DNA of 64,000 bases from Niastella sp. (GTDB taxonomy: Bacteria; Bacteroidota; Bacteroidia; Chitinophagales; Chitinophagaceae), in contig JAGIBF010000036.1 of NCBI GenBank assembly GCA_017744515.1, positions 1 through 64,000 on the forward strand, in the 5' to 3' direction. The first letter of the stretch is position 1; each line of letters begins with the position of its first letter. The notes under the pieces were generated by a model. The model saw only the letters and a list, made by a program, of their open reading frames with translations, was not told the origin of the DNA and made no database searches. The translations under genes and the position numbers were made by a program. Below, one piece after another: positions 8,670 through 16,382 of this stretch.

Positions 8670-8837
8670 TTACTTGCTTTTTTCGAGTAGCTCTTTGGGG
8701 AATCCGTGTTTTTCCAGGAATTCCTTTGATTCTTTGGCTTTTTTGATAAAAAAAGGCTCATTACCGTAATCCCTGATCTTGTCAGAGATGGTGGTGTTAC
8801 CTAATTTTTTCTGTTTTTTTCGTTCGTTGTAATTCAT
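8670..8837 (-). CDS. Small basic protein (55 residues), partner of the DUF6934 gene
   Basis: This open frame starts at ATG 8837 and ends at TAA 8670, coding 55 residues beginning MNYNERKKQKKLGNTTISDK and ending PKELLEKSK. It is rich in Lys and Glu and predicted helical, with no membrane segment. It follows the DUF6934-type gene by 48 bases on the same strand, and a strong terminator comes right after it, so the pair forms a closed two-gene unit. I believe similar small proteins accompany DUF6934 genes in related genomes, but cannot verify that here. Its function is unknown; an antitoxin or regulatory partner role is a guess. Confidence 0.6.
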   Translation of the reverse strand: MNYNERKKQKKLGNTTISDKIRDYGNEPFFIKKAKESKEFLEKHGFPKELLEKSK

Positions 8838-8885
8838 AAGTATTATTTGATACTATAATATAAAGTTACGATTTTTTATGCTTAA

Positions 8886-9317
8886 CTAAGAAAGCTTCAT
8901 AGTTAATATTCTTTTTAAATGGTTGCCACTCCCCGTCGATAAATCCATAAACATGTAGTACAGCTTGAACTTCATCAAAATTGGCGGAATACCCATTTGA
9001 TATAAACGTGTTCTTGCAGGAGTGCTGCCCTTCGCATGTATCATAACATCAGTAAAATAACTTGTAAATTCTAATACAGCATACGCAACAGTAGCGAGGA
9101 TTTTCGTTCTATCCTGGTTATTGCTAATTGATTGGTCATCAATTCGATTGGCTTCTTCATTCACGTCGCCAAAGCCAAGGCTGAAATATGTAATACCGTT
9201 GGCGTTTTGTGGGGTAAAGCGGATAACTTTTACAATTTTACCATTCGGGCCTTCGCTGCAAAACTCAAAATCGAGGAAATTTCTTCCAACTGAAAATTCA
9301 TACCGGTCAAGATTCAT
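8886..9317 (-). CDS. DUF6934 family protein
   Basis: This is a 143-residue cytoplasmic protein. MNLDRYEF at the start, EFCSEGPNGKIVKVIRFTP, GFGDVNEE, IDDQSISNN, ILATVAYAVLEF and GSTPARTRLYQMGI are the blocks I recognise from the DUF6934 family of Bacteroidota. No enzyme motif is evident, and the Gly-Ser-Thr-Pro-Ala-Arg-Thr-Arg segment is the most conserved-looking part. It heads a two-gene unit with the 55-residue protein downstream. No function has been established that I know of. Confidence 0.65.
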   Translation of the reverse strand: MNLDRYEFSVGRNFLDFEFCSEGPNGKIVKVIRFTPQNANGITYFSLGFGDVNEEANRIDDQSISNNQDRTKILATVAYAVLEFTSYFTDVMIHAKGSTPARTRLYQMGIPPILMKFKLYYMFMDLSTGSGNHLKRILTMKLS

Positions 9318-9410
9318 GCATCGTTAGATTTGGTAAACAATAAACGGATTGCTGAAGCTTTTAGATTTCAATTTCGGGTATAAGTTGACTTTATATTGAT
9401 AAGAATGCTC

Positions 9411-9917
9411 TTATCCTGATTTTAGCTCATACTTATGTTCGATGACGGGTTTGCCGAAGGGCATGGTGGCGGGTTTTTCTTCGACCAATACAAAGCCAAA
9501 CTTCTTGTATAATGATGCGGCGGCGGGTAGTTCGCTGGTGGTCCACAGATAGGATGATTTGTAACCTGCTTCGCGTAGAAACGCCATGTAAAGCTGCATC
9601 AGCTTTTTGCCGAGGCCAATGCCACGGTAATCAGGATGCAATATAAAGTATCGTAACTGGGCTGCATCGCCGCGGTGCATTAGTAAGAGAAAGCCTACTA
9701 TTTGTTTGTTGTGTTCACATATCCATACCCGGTCTTTCGCTGTTTCGTATTGTTTGCAGAATTCAACTAATCCTTCTGCTACATAGGCTTCAAACGTTAC
9801 TCCATATTTATATTCCTGGCTGTATAAGGAACCGTGCAGGTAAGTTACATAGCCAACGTCACCGGGTTGTAAGGTGGTGCGAATGTGTATATCATCGGGA
9901 TGCAATGCGGGCGCCAT
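9411..9917 (-). CDS. GNAT family N-acetyltransferase
   Basis: This is an acetyltransferase of the GNAT fold, 168 residues from the chosen ATG at 9917. The frame stays open upstream to 10367, but that part runs antisense into the DUF4142 gene and looks non-coding. The CoA-binding segment LRYFILHPDYRGIGLGKKLM and the final motif AASLYKKFGFVLVEEKP are clear. The family resembles MarR-associated or small-molecule GNATs, and the substrate is unknown. It is divergent from the DUF4142 lipoprotein gene. Confidence 0.8.
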   Translation of the reverse strand: MAPALHPDDIHIRTTLQPGDVGYVTYLHGSLYSQEYKYGVTFEAYVAEGLVEFCKQYETAKDRVWICEHNKQIVGFLLLMHRGDAAQLRYFILHPDYRGIGLGKKLMQLYMAFLREAGYKSSYLWTTSELPAAASLYKKFGFVLVEEKPATMPFGKPVIEHKYELKSG

Positions 9918-10061
9918 CGTAATAAAATTATGCCTAAAGGTAATATTAGCCTGCTGTAACGCCCACCCGATACTTGCGGTATTAAAACTGCCCCTAAAGA
10001 TGTACAATATGGGATCAATTCGTGGCATAAGAATTATGATCCTGTTGTAAACACAATTAAT

Positions 10062-10664
10062 ATGAAAACGAAAGTTTGTATTCCTTTTTTTATGGCTATT
10101 ACGGTTATGGCCGCCTGTGGTGATGGTAATACGGGTTCTGCGGATAAGGCTGCCGACAGCTCTACAGTAAATCAGACTCCTGCAGATTCTTCTCAGCCAA
10201 CTACCAGCAGCAATATCGATGCTACACCGCTGGATGAAAAAACCGGTAAATGGGCTACTGAAGCAGCCGGTGGTGGCATGATGGAAGTAACACTCGGTCA
10301 AACTGCCCAGCAACAAGCTGCCAGCCAACGGGTGAAAGATTTTGGCTCCATGATGGTCAGGGATCATACCAAAGCAAATGATGAATTGAAATCTATTGCC
10401 AGTGCCAAGAACTTTACGCTTCCTGCCATGTTACCAGAAAAACATCAGAAGCATGTGGATGACCTGAGCAAGAAAACAGGCAGTGATTTTGACAAGGCCT
10501 ATATGAAAATGATGGTAAATGATCACGAAGAAGATGTGAAAAAATTTGAAAAGGCAGCGAGCGACGCTACTGATCCGGCTATCAAGGATTTTGCTGCCCG
10601 TACGTTACCCACTTTGCGAGCTCACCTTGACTCAGCAAAAGCTATTCATAAAGACCTGAAATAA
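10062..10664 (+). CDS. DUF4142 lipoprotein
   Basis: This is an exported lipoprotein of 200 residues. The signal peptide ends with a lipobox (VMAAC, Cys19). A low-complexity Ser/Thr/Ala linker of about 35 residues follows, then a DUF4142 helical bundle (about residues 58-198) with the paired KDFGSMMVRDHTKAN and MMVNDHEEDVKKFE repeats typical of this ferritin-like fold. Members are common near stress and envelope genes; the biochemical role is not known. A bidirectional terminator separates it from the convergent SRPBCC gene. Confidence 0.85.
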   Translation: MKTKVCIPFFMAITVMAACGDGNTGSADKAADSSTVNQTPADSSQPTTSSNIDATPLDEKTGKWATEAAGGGMMEVTLGQTAQQQAASQRVKDFGSMMVRDHTKANDELKSIASAKNFTLPAMLPEKHQKHVDDLSKKTGSDFDKAYMKMMVNDHEEDVKKFEKAASDATDPAIKDFAARTLPTLRAHLDSAKAIHKDLK

Positions 10665-10705
10665 GTTTAACAGTCTATTCTTCCCATCCGTCCCTTTTCC
10701 TATAT

Positions 10706-10739
10706 AAAAAAGCTGATCGCACAAGCGACCAGCTTTTTT
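10706..10739. terminator. Bidirectional terminator
   Basis: AAAAAAGCTGATCGC and GCGACCAGCTTTTTT form a long stem flanked by A and T runs. It lies between convergent genes and should stop transcription from both sides. Confidence 0.8.
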
Positions 10740-10762
10740 GTTTATATGGTACGGATGAAAAA

Positions 10763-11509
10763 CTAACGTGTTTGCAGGGACGAATATTCGGCAGGTGTAA
10801 TGCCTTCAATATATTCTTTGAACTGGTGAATGTCTCTTTCCACGATCTTTGAAAACGCCGGATTTATCAGCTTTGCCAGTGCTACGCCGATATCTCCTGC
10901 CGGTGGACGGTAAGTGATGGTAACCTGCACTTCTGTTCCTCCTTCCGGTGCATCTCTGAATTCTACTTTACCGGCATTTTCGATAGCTGAGCCTGAAATG
11001 GACTGCCAACCAATCAATATGCCGTATTCATCTTTTACGATCTGTGCATTCCAGCGAATCCTACCCAGGTTGGCAGGAATGATCGCTTCCCAGCGGGAGT
11101 GCAGCGGATCTACTTCACGTACGCTGGCCAGGTGATTCATAAAAGATGGCAGGTTTTCCAGTTTGCGCCAGAAACGGTATACTTCATGGCGGGGCTTATT
11201 CACAACCATGGTAGTGCGAACGTTGATGGCAGACGTACGCCTTACGTTCTTTGTTTTGCCCATGGCTGCATAAGCGGGACAACTGCCCGATGCACCGCGG
11301 TATAGCAGGAAGCCGCCTACCATGCTTTGCAAAAAGCTCTTTACAGGGTGTTTGGTAAAGTGGCGTACACCATGGCCTATAAGGGCCACACCCGTCGTTG
11401 CGGAAAGCAATCTTTCGGGCCAGCTTACATTGATCACATTGCTTCCTTTGATATTATTGGGTAAAACCGGATCGTCCATCCAGGTTTCCGTTGCATTATA
11501 GTCTTTCAT
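10763..11509 (-). CDS. DUF2892-like membrane segment fused to an SRPBCC domain
   Basis: This 248-residue protein has an N-terminal region with two hydrophobic stretches (about residues 30-75, with WPERLLSATTGVALI and SMVGGFLLYRGASG), like the YgaP/DUF2892 membrane hairpin. An SRPBCC (polyketide cyclase/START-like) domain spans about residues 92-235, with INVRTTMVVNKPRHEVYRFW and VTITYRPPAG. Such proteins are thought to bind hydrophobic ligands at the inner membrane. The ligand is unknown. It is divergent from the S41 peptidase gene. Confidence 0.75.
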   Translation of the reverse strand: MKDYNATETWMDDPVLPNNIKGSNVINVSWPERLLSATTGVALIGHGVRHFTKHPVKSFLQSMVGGFLLYRGASGSCPAYAAMGKTKNVRRTSAINVRTTMVVNKPRHEVYRFWRKLENLPSFMNHLASVREVDPLHSRWEAIIPANLGRIRWNAQIVKDEYGILIGWQSISGSAIENAGKVEFRDAPEGGTEVQVTITYRPPAGDIGVALAKLINPAFSKIVERDIHQFKEYIEGITPAEYSSLQTR

Positions 11510-11699
11510 AACTCTTTTTATTAAAAGCTTACCAAAACCCTGCCTATGCTGAATGGTGGTTATTTACAATCAGTTATGGGGAATATGGGCAACAGTTTCT
11601 CCCGCCGTATCTCTTGGTTAATAGCTGGAATTTGTGGAAATTGGGAAATATTGAGTCTTAGTTCATTTCAGGGCCCATTTATCACCTACCTGTTTGCTT

Positions 11700-12737
11700 A
11701 TGCACCGATTGTTAGTCCTGTTCCTTTTCTTTATTGCATTCGCTGGCTATGGCCAGTCTGGCAGCCGTCAGGTGGCAGCTATGACCACTACTACCCTGCT
11801 GTCGGCACAGGATAGCGCCTTTGCTTTGTTTGTACAGGCGCTGGAGCTGATGCAAAAGAATCCTTTTAAAAAAGAGGTTTCCTGGGATTCGCTGGTGTCA
11901 TCGGCGCGGGAGCAATTGTCGGAAGCTACTACCCTTACAGAGGCGCATACTGTCATCAACCAATGTTTGAAGCAGGTGCAAGGGCCACACAGTTTTGTAA
12001 TGCCTGCCCGTCATGCAGCTTTGTACCATCATGATACGGCCAGGCTTAGACGTGTTCCTGCTTTACGGGAGCTGATGGGGGCTATCGACTATGAAATGGT
12101 AGACGATGGCATTGGCTACATTGCTGTTCCCTGGGTCAGTTCTACCGATCCTGCTGTTTGTACACAAATCGCGGATAGCTTGCAATCGCTTATCAGGCGG
12201 TTGGCTGATCAGGGCGCTAAACGCTGGATCATCGATCTGCGCAAGAACAGTGGTGGCAATTGCTGGCCCATGTTGGCCGGCATGGGGCCATTGCTCGGCA
12301 ATGGTACCTGTGGTTATTTTGTGCGCAGGGCCCGGGTGACCAGCATCCGCTACCAGGATGGCGTGGCAATGCATAATAGTACCGCCATGTGCAAGGTCAA
12401 CAATCCTGTAACGCTTACTGACGAACAGCGTCAGCAGATCGTAGTGCTCACAGGGCCTAAAACTTCCAGCTCCGGCGAGATACTGGCGCTGGCTTTTAAA
12501 GGGATGCCTCGTGCCCGTCTGATGGGAGAAGCTACAGCGGGCCTGACTACCGCTAATACTACTTATGATCTTTTGGATGGCTCTACTCTGGTGCTCACCA
12601 TTTGCCAGGAGGCCGACCGGCATGGCCGGATATGCGAGGGAAAAATTGTCCCGGATGACCTCGTAAAGCCCGATCCGCTGCACAGGGAAGAGGATGTTGT
12701 GAAAGACAGCGCCCGCATGTGGCTGCAAATGCAGTGA
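11700..12737 (+). CDS. S41 family peptidase, secreted
   Basis: This is a secreted C-terminal-processing-type serine protease of family S41, 345 residues. The ATG at 11700 starts the signal peptide (HRLLVLFLFFIAFAGYG) and is preferred over the TTG two codons upstream. The catalytic core includes WIIDLRKNSGGNCWP and the nucleophile region TGPKTSSSGEILALAFKG, then LMGEATAGLTTAN. No PDZ domain is evident, so it is a tail-specific-protease relative without the usual substrate-binding module. A His-rich small membrane protein gene follows 30 bases later and is probably cotranscribed. Confidence 0.82.
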   Translation: MHRLLVLFLFFIAFAGYGQSGSRQVAAMTTTTLLSAQDSAFALFVQALELMQKNPFKKEVSWDSLVSSAREQLSEATTLTEAHTVINQCLKQVQGPHSFVMPARHAALYHHDTARLRRVPALRELMGAIDYEMVDDGIGYIAVPWVSSTDPAVCTQIADSLQSLIRRLADQGAKRWIIDLRKNSGGNCWPMLAGMGPLLGNGTCGYFVRRARVTSIRYQDGVAMHNSTAMCKVNNPVTLTDEQRQQIVVLTGPKTSSSGEILALAFKGMPRARLMGEATAGLTTANTTYDLLDGSTLVLTICQEADRHGRICEGKIVPDDLVKPDPLHREEDVVKDSARMWLQMQ

Positions 12738-12767
12738 GTTCTTCGTAACTTATAGGAAATTTATTAT

Positions 12768-13019
12768 ATGGCGCAAAGCAGGCATCGTCATAAGCATGCG
12801 CACCATCATGCGCATCCTCCTCATCCTGGCGTGGGCAGCCGGCATCAGGCTCAACGCAAGGCTATCAGTATCATGATGATCTTTATGGGTGTATTGGGAT
12901 TGTTTGTCGCGTATGTGTCGGCAGGGCCCGACTTGTTGTGGCTGACCGTAGGATTGATCATTGGGGGGGCGACTGGTTTCCTGGTGGGGCGAAGTATGGA
13001 TAGGGCTGCCAATAAATAA
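12768..13019 (+). CDS. Small His-rich membrane protein
   Basis: This is an 83-residue protein. The first 30 residues are rich in His and Arg (SRHRHKHAHHHAHPPHPG). Two hydrophobic segments follow (about residues 34-51 and 56-73), separated by a short AGPDL loop, with a short charged tail. The layout suggests a membrane hairpin with a metal-binding cytoplasmic or periplasmic head. I do not recognise the family. It follows the S41 gene closely and is ended by the hairpin at 13019-13052. Confidence 0.6.
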   Translation: MAQSRHRHKHAHHHAHPPHPGVGSRHQAQRKAISIMMIFMGVLGLFVAYVSAGPDLLWLTVGLIIGGATGFLVGRSMDRAANK

Positions 13020-13052
13020 AAAAAGTGACGCCCCCTTCACAAGGCATCACCT
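13019..13052. terminator. Weak bidirectional hairpin
   Basis: GTGACGCC and GGCATCAC pair with one G-T step. The A run before the stem acts as a T run for the minus strand. The position between convergent genes fits a terminator. Confidence 0.4.
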
Positions 13053-13083
13053 TTAGCTTTTAAATAAGCAGGGCAAGCAAGCG

Positions 13084-13338
13084 TTAGTTATCAAGCGCAG
13101 CGAAAAAGAATCCTTCTTCGCTAAGAACGTGTTCATTTGGTATAAAGCGTAACAGCGATTCCCTTACCATGTCTTCAGCAGCCTGCTGGTAACGTGTACC
13201 TACTTCCGGTGTTTTCAAAGCAAACTTCCAGCTTTGTATCTTCAGGATCGCAATTTTACTTGCGTGGATAGTATGGTTCTCCAATAACTTGAACTTCTCT
13301 GCCAGGTAATCCTGGTCGTTTTGGATATTTGGGTTCAT
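13084..13338 (-). CDS. Hypothetical protein, 84 residues
   Basis: This is a small, mostly helical, soluble protein (begins MNPNIQNDQDYLAEKF, ends FFFAALDN). No signal peptide, membrane segment or cysteine motif is visible, and I do not recognise the family. It stands alone, divergent from the P-type ATPase gene, with about 150 bases between them. It is plausible as a gene because of its isolated position, normal composition and lack of an overlapping alternative. Confidence 0.5.
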   Translation of the reverse strand: MNPNIQNDQDYLAEKFKLLENHTIHASKIAILKIQSWKFALKTPEVGTRYQQAAEDMVRESLLRFIPNEHVLSEEGFFFAALDN

Positions 13339-13492
13339 AGGGATTGAATGTGTTAATCAAAAGCCTTACCGTTATTTAACGTGGCTTTAATGTAGAAATT
13401 GTGCGTCTTCAGGAGAAAAAGTACGATGTAGAAAACGCTGGTTATCAGTTCAACCATGGCACCGGATTTATTGTTAATAGAAACCTCTTATT

Positions 13493-16147
13493 ATGAACAA
13501 AGTTTCCACTGCCTGGTATAATCAATCTATAGAAGAAACTGCTTCACAAAATGCTGCTGCTCCTGATGGTTTGTCGGCCGCAGAAGCTGCAGAACGGCTC
13601 AGGCAGCATGGCCCCAATGCCCTCCCTCCCCCCAAAGCGAAAAGTATCTGGCGCATTTTTCTTATGCAATTCTTAAGTCCGCTCATATATGTTTTGATCG
13701 GCGCAGGTATTTTGTCTGCCATAGCACGCGAGGTCAGTGATGCTATTTTTATTACTGCCATTATCGTGATCAATGCTGTGCTGGGCACCTGGCAGGAATG
13801 GCAGGCTGAGAACAGTGCCGCTGCTTTGAAAAGCCTGGTGACCATTAAGGCGCATATTAAACGTGATGGTCAGGTATTGGAAGTAGATGCTGAACAGATA
13901 GTGCCGGGTGATGTGGTTCTGTTGGAGTCGGGTGTAAAAGTGCCTGCCGATCTACGTCTGGCAGAAGCGCGGGAGCTTAGTGTGGAAGAGGCGTTGCTTA
14001 CCGGAGAATCACAGGCCGTCACCAAAACGACTGAGCCGTTGGCTGATAAGGATCTGGCACTCGGCGATCAAACCAATATGGCTTTTACTGCCACCACTGT
14101 AGTGAAAGGGCGTGGATGGGGCTATGCCGTGGCTACTGGTACTAATACAGAGATCGGTCGTATTGCCGGCTCGTTATCGGAAGGCAAGGCAGAGAAGCCG
14201 CCATTGATACAACGTATGGATGCTTTTTCGCGAAAGATCAGTATTGCAGTACTGGTGGTGTGTGTACTGCTGGGATTCATTGGCTGGTATCGTGGTATGC
14301 CGGTCATGGAAATCTTTTTCCTGATGATCGCTGTTGGTGTTTCTGCTATTCCTGAAGGATTACCTGTGGCTTTGACAGTGGCTTTGTCCATCGGTACGCG
14401 CCGGATGGCAAAACGGAATGTGATCGTGCGCAGGCTACCTGCTGTCGAAGGGTTGGGTAGTTGCACCATGATCGCCTCCGATAAAACCGGCACGCTCACC
14501 ATGGACCAGCAGTCGGTAAAAAAGATCGTACTGCCGGATGAAGGTTCGTTTACTGTAACCGGTGAGGGGTATGATGGTGATGGAAGTATTCAAGATGACA
14601 AGGGGCAGGACATTAAGGAATTACCGGAGTCATTGCATGCTTTTGTTCAGGCTGCTGTGTTGTCCAATGAAGGTGTGTTGCGCAAAAAGCAGGATGGCTG
14701 GGAGCATACGGGTGATGCGATGGATGTGGCCTTACTGGCAATGGCTTATAAGGCTGGTAAATCGCCTGATGATTTTAAAAAGGATGTAGAGGTTATTCAG
14801 GTGGTTCCTTATGAATCGGAAAATAAATTCTCCGGTGTTTATTATAAGCAAGGTGGCGAGTTATGGTTTGCCATGAAGGGGGCGTTGGAGATAGTCATTA
14901 AGAAGTTGCCGGAAGAGGAGCAAAAGAAAGCGCATGAGGAATCAGAGCAAATGGCAGCGGATGGCTACCGGGTGTTGGCTTTTGCCAGGGGCAAGGTGCC
15001 GGATACTAAGCTGGAGTCACTACCAGTGTTGCAATGGGCGGGGCTGACAGGATTGATCGATCCACTGCGGCCGGAAGCGATACAGGCGGTAAAAGAATGT
15101 AAGGAAGCAGGTGTATCGGTAGTGATGATCACCGGCGACCACCCTGCTACTGCGTTGTTCATTGCCAAAGAGCTGGGGCTTGCTGATAATAAAGAGCAGG
15201 TGATCACCGGTAAAGAGCTGGGCACGTTGGAGCAACAGGATGCGCAGGCGATCGATCAAAAGCTAAAGGATAAAAAGGTGTATGCGCGTGTGGCGCCGCT
15301 GCAGAAGAAACGTATTGTGGAAAGCATGAAGAACCAGGGACACTTTGTTGCCGTGACCGGTGACGGGGCCAACGATGCGCCGGCGCTGAAAGCTGCGCAC
15401 ATTGGTATAGCCATGGGTAGTGGCACCGACCTTGCGAAGGAAACTGCTTCGATCATCGTTACGGATAACAATTTTGCTTCTATTGCTGCCGGTGTGGAAG
15501 AAGGGCGCTTTACGTATGACAATCTGCGCAAGATCATTTACCTGCTGATCTCTACCGGCGTGGCGGAAATTCTGTTGGTGGCCATTCCGCTGATTATGGG
15601 ATTACCTATTCCGCTGTTGGCGGTGCAGTTGTTGTGGCTGAACCTGGTGACCAACGGCATCCAGGAAATAGCGCTGGCGTTTGAGAAGGGTGATATGGCG
15701 GTGATGAAAAAGCCGCCGCGCAAGCCCGGTGAAAGTATTTTCGATGGGCTGATGTTGCAGGAGGTATTTATTTCCGCCGCGGTAATGACCATCATAGCCT
15801 TTGGCACCTGGTATTATTTAGTGGAGTTTCAGGGGATGGAGGCCAGGCATGCGCGGACTGACGTGATGATGCTCATGGTGCTGCTGCAAAATTTTCATGT
15901 GCTCAATTGCCGTTCCGAGACCCGCTCTTTGTTCCGTATTCCATTTTCCAATAATAAACTTATTGTGGTGGGCGTGTTGCTGGCGCAGGGGGTACATATC
16001 CTGGCGGCCTATATCCCCGGGCTCAATACCACGCTTCAGCTGGAGCCTGTGCGCCCCAATGAATGGCTCATTTTGCTGGCTTTGGCCTGCTGTATTGTTG
16101 TGGTAATGGAGTTGTTTAAATTGATTAAAGGGAAGAACACGAATTAA
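13493..16147 (+). CDS. Cation-transporting P-type ATPase (PacL/SERCA-like P2 type)
   Basis: This is an inner-membrane ATP-driven cation pump, 884 residues, complete. It has an N-terminal cation_ATPase_N domain with HGPNALPPPKAKS, the actuator motif LTGES (about residue 170), the fourth membrane segment GVSAIPEGLPVALT, the phosphorylated Asp in SDKTGTLT (about residue 330), MITGDHP, and GDGANDAPALKAAHIGIAMG (about 625). C-terminal membrane segments follow. PEGLP in segment M4 with the C-terminal block is typical of P2-type Ca2+ or Mn2+ ATPases; the cation is not proven. The stop codon lies inside the left arm of an inverted repeat. Confidence 0.92.
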   Translation: MNKVSTAWYNQSIEETASQNAAAPDGLSAAEAAERLRQHGPNALPPPKAKSIWRIFLMQFLSPLIYVLIGAGILSAIAREVSDAIFITAIIVINAVLGTWQEWQAENSAAALKSLVTIKAHIKRDGQVLEVDAEQIVPGDVVLLESGVKVPADLRLAEARELSVEEALLTGESQAVTKTTEPLADKDLALGDQTNMAFTATTVVKGRGWGYAVATGTNTEIGRIAGSLSEGKAEKPPLIQRMDAFSRKISIAVLVVCVLLGFIGWYRGMPVMEIFFLMIAVGVSAIPEGLPVALTVALSIGTRRMAKRNVIVRRLPAVEGLGSCTMIASDKTGTLTMDQQSVKKIVLPDEGSFTVTGEGYDGDGSIQDDKGQDIKELPESLHAFVQAAVLSNEGVLRKKQDGWEHTGDAMDVALLAMAYKAGKSPDDFKKDVEVIQVVPYESENKFSGVYYKQGGELWFAMKGALEIVIKKLPEEEQKKAHEESEQMAADGYRVLAFARGKVPDTKLESLPVLQWAGLTGLIDPLRPEAIQAVKECKEAGVSVVMITGDHPATALFIAKELGLADNKEQVITGKELGTLEQQDAQAIDQKLKDKKVYARVAPLQKKRIVESMKNQGHFVAVTGDGANDAPALKAAHIGIAMGSGTDLAKETASIIVTDNNFASIAAGVEEGRFTYDNLRKIIYLLISTGVAEILLVAIPLIMGLPIPLLAVQLLWLNLVTNGIQEIALAFEKGDMAVMKKPPRKPGESIFDGLMLQEVFISAAVMTIIAFGTWYYLVEFQGMEARHARTDVMMLMVLLQNFHVLNCRSETRSLFRIPFSNNKLIVVGVLLAQGVHILAAYIPGLNTTLQLEPVRPNEWLILLALACCIVVVMELFKLIKGKNTN

Positions 16148-16194
16148 TGCGAATTTCACGAATGTTCTCTTCGCACAATTTGTTTTAATTCGTG
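16138..16194. repeat. Inverted repeat CACGAATTAA / TTAATTCGTG
   Basis: A perfect 10-base inverted repeat (16138-16147 and 16185-16194) encloses further CGAATT-type words, including a second CACGAAT. The left arm includes the TAA stop of the P-type ATPase. It belongs to the style of degenerate-word elements found at other gene ends in this window. Confidence 0.55.
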
Positions 16195-16313
16195 ATTAGT
16201 TAAGAAGTTGGTTCTTTGCTAAATGGTTTTAGATAGCTATCTTCAGCCTTTGGTGGTGAAAACTGAATAGAAAGTTAAGAAAGGTTGCCCTTTTATAAAA
16301 AAGTGTCCCCGTT

Positions 16314-16346
16314 TTTGCTTTTAAACACCTAAAACCAATACATTTA
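16314..16346 (+). promoter_or_regulatory. Candidate promoter for the GMC oxidoreductase operon
   Basis: TTTG at 16314-16317 and TACATTTA at 16339-16346 are 21 bases apart. This fits the Bacteroidota -33/-7 pattern with one mismatch in TAnnTTTG. It leaves a leader of about 30 bases. Confidence 0.45.
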
Positions 16347-16382
16347 CGCCACCTTTTTACACTAATCCTTTAAACTTGCTGT

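Noticed and set aside
9918-10367. Upstream extension of the GNAT frame starting at 9917 (minus strand)
   Set aside because: It runs antisense through the start of the DUF4142 gene and has no GNAT-like sequence; the ATG at 9917 gives a normal-length protein.
11546-11815. An 89-codon plus-strand frame before and overlapping the S41 peptidase gene
   Set aside because: It overlaps the signal-peptide-coding part of the S41 gene in another frame and has no recognisable domain.
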